Below, in pieces: positions 38,810 through 43,764 of a DNA stretch of 43,764 bases. The notes beneath the pieces are model-generated. The model saw nothing but the letters and a program-made list of their open reading frames with translations, was not told where the DNA came from and made no database searches. Position 1 is the first letter of the stretch; every line of letters starts with the position of its first letter. Source of the DNA: Candidatus Riflebacteria bacterium HGW-Riflebacteria-2. GTDB taxonomy: Bacteria; Muiribacteriota; Ozemobacteria; Ozemobacterales; Ozemobacteraceae. The translations under genes and the position numbers were made by a program. The DNA lies in the NCBI GenBank assembly GCA_002839435.1, contig PGYA01000036.1, positions 1 through 43,764 on the forward strand, in the 5' to 3' direction.

Positions 38810-41278
38810 ATGTCGCGTAGTTCATTCATCCAAAAGACAATTTATCTTGTCTGCTTTTTTATATCAGGGTTTGCTGCTCTGCTCTATCAGGTCGTCTGGG
38901 TAAGGCAACTGGAAATTCTGCTGGGCAGTTCAACTCTGTCGGCAACGGCAGTTGTGGCCAGTTTTATGGGCGGTATGGCGATTGGTGCCGCGCTTGCTTC
39001 GAGGTTGATCGATCGTATTAAAAGCCCCGCCACAACTTTTGCCGCAGTCCAGGTGATGCTGGGTATTTTCGCCTTCGCTTTTCCGACGCTGGTCGAGCTG
39101 GCCGGCCCCGTTATCTCTTTTTTCTACAACAATGCAACCTCATCTTATTCGCTGGCTGTTTTCTCGGTAGCTTTTCTCATTCTGCTGATCCCAACCAGTC
39201 TTATGGGCAGTACTTTTTCACTGATGATAAAAATTCTCGATCCCTTAGAAGCCAACACGAAAACTGTGGCAAAGGCTTATGCCCTGAATACTCTTGGCGC
39301 CGCCACCGGGGTTTTTGCAACCGGTTTCTATCTTATGGGAAATCTTGGTCTGCGAGTGACTTCTTTTACAGGAGTAGCTCTCAATCTGCTGCTTGCTGCT
39401 GTGATTTTATTTACCAGCCGGTTTTCCTCCGGGCCGCAGCCTGTTAATGCGAGCGTCACACAGCCGGCACAGTCTGAGCATGCATCCTCTGAAAATACTG
39501 GATACTGGCGATTTTACCTCGCGACTTTTCTTATGGGTTTCGCCGGCATGGCCTATGAGATCCTTGTATTCAGGCATTCGATGTATTTTCTGCCCTATGT
39601 TTACAATAATATCTACCTGTTTCCGGCAGTTGTTTTTGCTTTCTGTCTCTGGATCGGAGTCGGCAGTCATGTCGCGGGTTGGCTGACGATTGAACGCCAG
39701 CAGAAACTTCTGCCGGCAGCCCTGTTTTTACAGGGTCTTTACATCATATTCAGCTCGCATCTTTTTCTGCAGTTTGATTTTCTCAATTCATTATTTTTTG
39801 ACAACCATGTCTGGAACCTGTTTATAAAAGCATGTATCCTGCTCATGCCGCCGGCCTTTTTGTCGGGCTTTTGTTTCCCGGTTCTCTGCCGTTATGTCAT
39901 GGCCAGTCTGCCGGTCAGGTCAGCCTCTATTTTCTACTCATGCAACACCATTGGTTCGGTTCTCGGGCCCTTTGCGGCAACTTTTATCTTTATTCCGCTG
40001 CTGGGTATTCAGCGATCTTTCATTCTCATCGGCGCCCTGCCGGTTTTCATCATTCTGATCGCTTTCAAAACGGTCGCCGGAAGGTTCTCTGCTGCGCTTA
40101 TCGCAGTGATTTTCGTAATTCTTCTGATCAGACCAGATCCCGGGTATATCCCGGAAGCAGGGCATGAACTGGTGGTTTATCAGGAAAACCGTGATGCGAC
40201 CGCCGTGGTTACCCGTAACCGGCGCGGTGAGATGAGCCTTTATCTCAACGACCATGAGGCTGCCGGCACCGATTACACCCACTACCGCAATCAGATCATG
40301 ATGTCTCTGGTTCCGTTGGCGCTGCACCCAGACCCGCAGCAGGTGCTTGTAATCTGCCTCGGCACCGGGGTCACTGCTGGCACCTGTTTCAACGACGATC
40401 GGGTCAGAAGGGTTACGACAGTTGAGATTTCGCCTTCGGTTAAGCAGCTGCTGCCGATGTTTTACCCATGGAACGGCCTCGCCAGCTACGCTGAAGACCC
40501 CGACAGATTCAATCTGATCATCGATGACGGCCGATCTTTTGTGACCAGTTCTGAGAGCAAATTCGACATAATCACCAGTGAACCGCTGCACCCAAAGCGG
40601 GCCGGCACTGTGAACCTCTATTCCCGCGAGTATTATCAGCTTTGTAGAAAACGTCTGAATGAAGGCGGTATTGTGGCTCAATGGTTGCCATATCACGCAA
40701 TGACGCTCGATGAATTCAGGTCGATAGTTGCGACTTTCGCGTCATCATTCAAATATGCATTGCTCTGGATCGGTGAACAGGGGGTGCTGGTCGGCTCCGA
40801 CAGCCCTCTGCAGCCGAATGACACGGCAATTGCACGATTGCTAGAAAAGCCGTCAGTAGTTGAAGTTTTAAAAAGAGGTGGTTATAACATTGAGCTCTTT
40901 CTGGCCGGATTCTGGATGAACAAAGACGGTATGCAGGCTTATTCCGGCGAAAAAATTCGCATACTCAGCGATGATCTGCCCTGGATTGAATACAGTCTTG
41001 ATGGCAGCAGTTATGATGTTTTCTCGCGGATGATCGCGCATCGCCAGCCGCCGCAAAAATTGTTTGCAAGCCTTGAAAAGTATGGCGACAAAATGGATGA
41101 AGCCAGTCGTGAAAACGTCGATTTTCTTTATTATCGTATTCATCAACTTGCCGGCAACGAAAAGGCCGCTGTCGAGACGGCCGCCCGCATGATGCGCTCG
41201 CGCCTTATGTCAGCGCACTTTTTCAAAATGCTCGAGATTATCAGCCTCGATTCAGCTGATCAACCGCAGTCGCCTTAA
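38810..41278 (+). CDS. Large membrane-fused spermidine-synthase-like protein
   Basis: 822 residues. The first ~450 residues contain about a dozen helices in two MFS-like sets (a repeat of the FISGFAALLYQVVWVRQ type recurs as FLMGFAGMAYEILVFRH). The domain after residue ~460 is a spermidine-synthase-type Rossmann fold: VLVICLGTGVTAGTCF, TTVEISPSVKQLLP, LIIDDGRSFV and DIITSEPLHP. The C-terminal ~130 residues are helical and unrelated to the small paralogue at 7764-9344. The reaction is unknown; polyamine synthesis is only one possibility. The ribosome site is weak. Its 3' end shares a two-way terminator with the convergent SPFH gene. Confidence 0.85.
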   Translation: MSRSSFIQKTIYLVCFFISGFAALLYQVVWVRQLEILLGSSTLSATAVVASFMGGMAIGAALASRLIDRIKSPATTFAAVQVMLGIFAFAFPTLVELAGPVISFFYNNATSSYSLAVFSVAFLILLIPTSLMGSTFSLMIKILDPLEANTKTVAKAYALNTLGAATGVFATGFYLMGNLGLRVTSFTGVALNLLLAAVILFTSRFSSGPQPVNASVTQPAQSEHASSENTGYWRFYLATFLMGFAGMAYEILVFRHSMYFLPYVYNNIYLFPAVVFAFCLWIGVGSHVAGWLTIERQQKLLPAALFLQGLYIIFSSHLFLQFDFLNSLFFDNHVWNLFIKACILLMPPAFLSGFCFPVLCRYVMASLPVRSASIFYSCNTIGSVLGPFAATFIFIPLLGIQRSFILIGALPVFIILIAFKTVAGRFSAALIAVIFVILLIRPDPGYIPEAGHELVVYQENRDATAVVTRNRRGEMSLYLNDHEAAGTDYTHYRNQIMMSLVPLALHPDPQQVLVICLGTGVTAGTCFNDDRVRRVTTVEISPSVKQLLPMFYPWNGLASYAEDPDRFNLIIDDGRSFVTSSESKFDIITSEPLHPKRAGTVNLYSREYYQLCRKRLNEGGIVAQWLPYHAMTLDEFRSIVATFASSFKYALLWIGEQGVLVGSDSPLQPNDTAIARLLEKPSVVEVLKRGGYNIELFLAGFWMNKDGMQAYSGEKIRILSDDLPWIEYSLDGSSYDVFSRMIAHRQPPQKLFASLEKYGDKMDEASRENVDFLYYRIHQLAGNEKAAVETAARMMRSRLMSAHFFKMLEIISLDSADQPQSP

Positions 41279-41308
41279 GCCATCAGGCAGAGTTAGCCAC
41301 GCGCACAA

Positions 41309-41336
41309 AAAAACCGCCGGTTTCCCGGCGGTTTTT
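41309..41336. terminator. Bidirectional terminator
   Basis: A 12-bp stem AAAAACCGCCGG / CCGGCGGTTTTT with a TTTC loop, A-rich on one side and T-rich on the other, between two convergent genes that end at 41278 and 41358. It can serve both strands. It shares its stem with the terminator at 38692-38719. Confidence 0.9.
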
Positions 41337-41357
41337 GATTAGTTGAGAAATGCGTAA

Positions 41358-42521
41358 TTACTGGGTTTTCTCGCCACACTCGGGGCAGAATTTTACGCCA
41401 CCGGGAATTGCAGCGTTACATTTGGGGCAGTTGGCGCTCTGAGGTTTGCCGCATTCGGGGCAGAACTTGGCGCCCTGCTTGATCTGGGCACCGCAGTGGA
41501 CACAGGGAACCTGCCCGGCAGTGTTGGGTTTGCCACATTCGGGGCAGAACCTGGCATTCTGGGCCATGCTTGCACCACAGGAAGCGCAACTGGTGGTTGG
41601 TGCCCCTGCGGCCTGCTGGGGTTGTTGTGCGCCGAAACCGCCCATCATTCCCATGCCGGCGCCGAGGCCCATGCCGGCACCCATGCCGACGCCCATGCCG
41701 GCCATGCCGTTCGGGTTGGCAGCGGCGGTGTTCATGGCATTGAGGCGTTCAATGGTTGAATAAGCATTGAGACCCTGGTTGTTAATGTTGCCCATAGCGT
41801 TGATGGCGTGTGCATCTGCCATCTTGTCGGAGATTTTGTCGATGCGTTCCTGAGTCTTTTCATCGAAGTCGGTGTTTTCGATTCTGAAATCAGACATTTC
41901 GAAGCCGAGTGGTAAAAATTCAGGAGCGACCAGTTCGCTGAGTTGTTTGGAGAGGTCCATGCGCTTGCTGTCAACTTCGGCATAGCTGAAACCGCTCTGG
42001 GCGAGAACGTTGGTCAGTGGCTGCATGATGCGATCGACGATGACGTTTTTGATCGCGCTGATCGGGTAAACTTCAGCATTGCTGACAAATTCGGTGAAGA
42101 ACTTGCGTGGGTCGGTGATGTTGAACGAGAAGTTGCCGAAGGCGCGCAGACCAACCGGGAACTTGTAAACCGGGTCGGTGTATTTGACCGGAGCCTTGGT
42201 TCCCCATTTCTGGTTCAGGAAGGTGGTAATGCGGATGAAATAGACATTCGCTTTGTGTTCAGAGGTAAAGCCCTGCATGATCTTGCTGATTGTGGTCCAG
42301 AAGGGCAGGTTGGCTGTTCGCAGTTCGAACATGCCGGGATAATCGTGAATGGCTTTGATCTGGCCTTCGTATACAAATATGGCGGCCTGGCCGGGGTTGA
42401 TAATGAGCTTTGAGGCATTCTTAAGCTCGTCATTGGTGCCGTTCCATCTCCAGATCAGAAGATCAGGATCAGCATCCTTCCATTCGATAACTGAACGCAT
42501 CTGGTTTGCAAAAAAGCCCAT
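41358..42521 (-). CDS. SPFH-domain protein with three C-terminal zinc ribbons (YdjI-like)
   Basis: 387 residues. The first ~240 residues form an SPFH/band-7 type domain of the virion-core-protein-like YdjI family (GFFANQMRSVIEW, IINPGQAAIFVYEGQI, YKFPVGLRAFGNFSFNITDP). A Met/Gly/Ala-rich linker follows (repeats of GMG and GAGM around residues 268-293). Three short zinc ribbons end the protein, each of CxxC-x9-10-FCPECG form. Relatives in Bacillus localise to the membrane during stress, working with phage-shock-type proteins. The ATG at 42521 has GGGAGGAA upstream and a good promoter at 42574-42602. Confidence 0.85.
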   Translation of the reverse strand: MGFFANQMRSVIEWKDADPDLLIWRWNGTNDELKNASKLIINPGQAAIFVYEGQIKAIHDYPGMFELRTANLPFWTTISKIMQGFTSEHKANVYFIRITTFLNQKWGTKAPVKYTDPVYKFPVGLRAFGNFSFNITDPRKFFTEFVSNAEVYPISAIKNVIVDRIMQPLTNVLAQSGFSYAEVDSKRMDLSKQLSELVAPEFLPLGFEMSDFRIENTDFDEKTQERIDKISDKMADAHAINAMGNINNQGLNAYSTIERLNAMNTAAANPNGMAGMGVGMGAGMGLGAGMGMMGGFGAQQPQQAAGAPTTSCASCGASMAQNARFCPECGKPNTAGQVPCVHCGAQIKQGAKFCPECGKPQSANCPKCNAAIPGGVKFCPECGEKTQ

Positions 42522-42573
42522 GTCGTTTCCTCCCGTGCTGGCATTAAATTCGAAGAACGTATAAACTTTAACC

Positions 42574-42602
42574 AGTATAATAAAAAATCAGAAGTATATC
42601 AA
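42574..42602 (-). promoter_or_regulatory. Sigma70-type promoter of the SPFH gene
   Basis: On the minus strand TTGATA (42602-42597) and TATACT (42579-42574) are separated by exactly 17 bases. Transcription would start near 42567, leaving a leader of about 46 bases. Confidence 0.65.
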
Positions 42603-42720
42603 TAATCCTTTTGTGACATGCAACGCGATTCCAGGAACAGGTAAAATTGCGATTGCGAGCAGTGCTCCGCTGAGCATGACTGATAAGTTTTTTTGAATAC
42701 TTAATGATATTGGAGAAAAT

Positions 42721-43287
42721 ATGAGCGATGAACTGAAACTGCATGCAGCGCTTGATGCCAAAAATGAAGCGCTGGCCCTTAGACTTATTGAAGAAGGCGC
42801 TGATGTCAATGCCGCCGATATTACCGGCATCGTGCCGTTGCATCTCGCCGTCAAGCATGGCCTGAAAGAAGCCACGCATGCTATTTTGCGCGCCGGAGCG
42901 CCGGTCGATGTCGCGAATGTCGATGGTGTGACCGCTCTTCATCTTGCAGCTGCCCGCTCAAAGCCTGAAACTTTCGCCATTCTCATTGAGCAGGGCGGCG
43001 ATTTCAGGCGCAGCGAACGCGACGGCTGGACACCGCTGCATTGGGCTGCTTATCGTGGTTGTACGCCGATAGTAAAGCGACTTATCGAACTTGGAGCCGT
43101 CATCGATCTCGCTGATGCCGACGGCTGGACACCGCTGCACCTTGCTGCCCAGCAGGGTTGTACTGATTCGGTAAAAGCGCTGCTGGCCGCCGGGGCGGAC
43201 ACGGCGCTGAAAACAGAAAACGGCCAGACCGCAAGCGATCTGGCCGTTTCTCAGAAACGCGAAGAAGTGATCAAGCTTCTGCGCTAG
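42721..43287 (+). CDS. Ankyrin-repeat protein
   Basis: 188 residues made almost entirely of five or six ankyrin repeats, each about 33 residues (for example DGWTPLHWAAYRGCTPIVKR and DGWTPLHLAAQQGCTDSVKA), with no signal peptide and no catalytic domain. It is probably a cytoplasmic protein-binding module. The ATG at 42721 is preceded by TTGGAGAA. It is divergent from the SPFH gene. Its last 17 bases overlap the 3' end of the convergent M48 peptidase gene. Confidence 0.9.
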   Translation: MSDELKLHAALDAKNEALALRLIEEGADVNAADITGIVPLHLAVKHGLKEATHAILRAGAPVDVANVDGVTALHLAAARSKPETFAILIEQGGDFRRSERDGWTPLHWAAYRGCTPIVKRLIELGAVIDLADADGWTPLHLAAQQGCTDSVKALLAAGADTALKTENGQTASDLAVSQKREEVIKLLR

Positions 43288-43764
43288 AAAAGCTCGGGTT
43301 GTCGCCACGAACTTCTTCCTGGCTGATGCCGGAAACTTTGCTGAATTCGTCATTGCCGATCCAGTTATCGAGCTGTTTTGCCCGCAAAATCAGAAACGGG
43401 TGCGTCATTGTTGAAGTTATCAGCGCAGTGTAAGTCTTGTTGATGAACGATTCGTCGCTGGCATCTTCGTAAGCCCTTATCTGGCGCAAAAATTCAGCTT
43501 CATCCATCTCATTGTAAAGCTTGGGTGAAGCGGCTGCCATTTTCATGAAGGCGCGGTTGGCAACGTGCTGGTTTTGTACACAGAGCAGGCCGGCGCGGTC
43601 GCAGGTCATTTCTGATTTTCTTTCCCAGTCGAAGAGGGCGAGCTGCAGGCCTGTGCTGATCAGCGAAGAAACGCCAAGAGTGGCGGCTGCGGCAATGTCG
43701 AGAACGATCTTGAAGTTGCGCGCCATGGTCTTGTAGAGCACGTGACCGCACTTGATATGGCCGA
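43271..43764 (-). CDS. C-terminal part of an M48-family metallopeptidase (5' end outside window)
   Basis: The frame runs off the window edge. The first visible residues read GHIKCGHVLYKTMARN, which fits the stretch just after the HExxH zinc motif of M48 peptidases (HELGHIKxGH), so the HExxH itself is probably just outside. A later ERKSEMTCDRAG gives the third zinc ligand, Glu in ExxxD. The visible hydrophobic segment (VLDIAAAATLGVSSLISTGLQLALF) is the usual helix between them. M48 enzymes such as HtpX or Ste24 relatives cleave membrane or periplasmic proteins. The GTG at 43741 is an internal codon, not the start. Confidence 0.85.
   Translation of the reverse strand, partial: GHIKCGHVLYKTMARNFKIVLDIAAAATLGVSSLISTGLQLALFDWERKSEMTCDRAGLLCVQNQHVANRAFMKMAAASPKLYNEMDEAEFLRQIRAYEDASDESFINKTYTALITSTMTHPFLILRAKQLDNWIGNDEFSKVSGISQEEVRGDNPSFSSAEA

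Noticed and set aside
1..43764. Search for tRNA, rRNA, insertion sequences, prophage or att sites
   Set aside because: No cloverleaf with a GGTTCGA-type arm, no rRNA signature, no transposase or integrase motif and no long terminal inverted repeats flanking a gene were seen.

Overview
The window looks like a stretch of chromosome from a Gram-negative bacterium of moderate GC content. It encodes a signal-peptide beta-barrel protein, ClpS/ClpA and an RND lipid exporter. It also has several radical-SAM or Fe-S enzymes, including an aldo/keto reductase with ferredoxin cysteines, which hints at an anaerobic or microaerobic life. No rRNA, tRNA, transposase, integrase or CRISPR array was found. The phylum cannot be fixed from the sequence. 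A lineage such as Candidatus Riflebacteria (Ozemobacteria) would fit the style of the signalling proteins, but that is a guess.

Layout. 1-7.3 kb holds mixed small genes: the end of an unknown gene, a secreted CBM20-esterase, two secreted or anchored unknowns, a ferredoxin-type aldo/keto reductase with an unknown partner, a macro-domain hydrolase and a FAM151/menorin-like secreted protein. 7.3-7.76 kb is a repeat-rich intergenic region. 7.76-12.4 kb carries a membrane-fused spermidine-synthase-like protein, a stand-alone SecD P1-head protein and a TerB-TPR protein. 12.4-14.6 kb carries selU (mnmH) and a ThiL-like kinase.

14.6-26.4 kb is a long minus-strand operon, read from 26.4 kb down: UbiA prenyltransferase, old-yellow-enzyme reductase, MMPL/RND exporter, ketosynthase without its two catalytic histidines, acyl carrier protein, PKS-type dehydratase, alpha-oxoamine synthase, extended SDR reductase, SPASM-type radical SAM enzyme and diacylglycerol/sphingoid-kinase-like lipid kinase. 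Many genes overlap by 1-4 bases or sit within 20 bases of each other. Together they read as a pathway that builds an acyl chain on a carrier, condenses it with an amino acid into an amino-ketone (sphingoid-like) base, reduces and decorates it, phosphorylates it and exports it. The product is unknown.

26.7-32.5 kb encodes two overlapping membrane-bound class III nucleotide cyclases with complementary catalytic defects: one keeps both metal aspartates but lacks the Asn/Arg pair, the other keeps Asn/Arg but lacks the first aspartate. This is the arrangement of the C1/C2 halves of animal adenylyl cyclases and suggests an obligate heterodimer. 32.6-37.3 kb is an operon of an ABC-F ATPase, clpS and clpA with overlapping genes. 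37.4-43.8 kb holds an outer-membrane beta-barrel protein, a second spermidine-synthase-like membrane protein, an SPFH/zinc-ribbon protein, an ankyrin-repeat protein and the end of an M48 metallopeptidase.

The most unusual non-coding signal is a roughly 124-base element present twice (7512-7634 and 18003-18127). The loop sequences are nearly identical, and several stems differ in sequence but keep their base pairing, so either a structured RNA or an ERIC-like palindromic repeat is likely. A second, shorter family of ATCTGCG repeats occurs in three intergenic regions.
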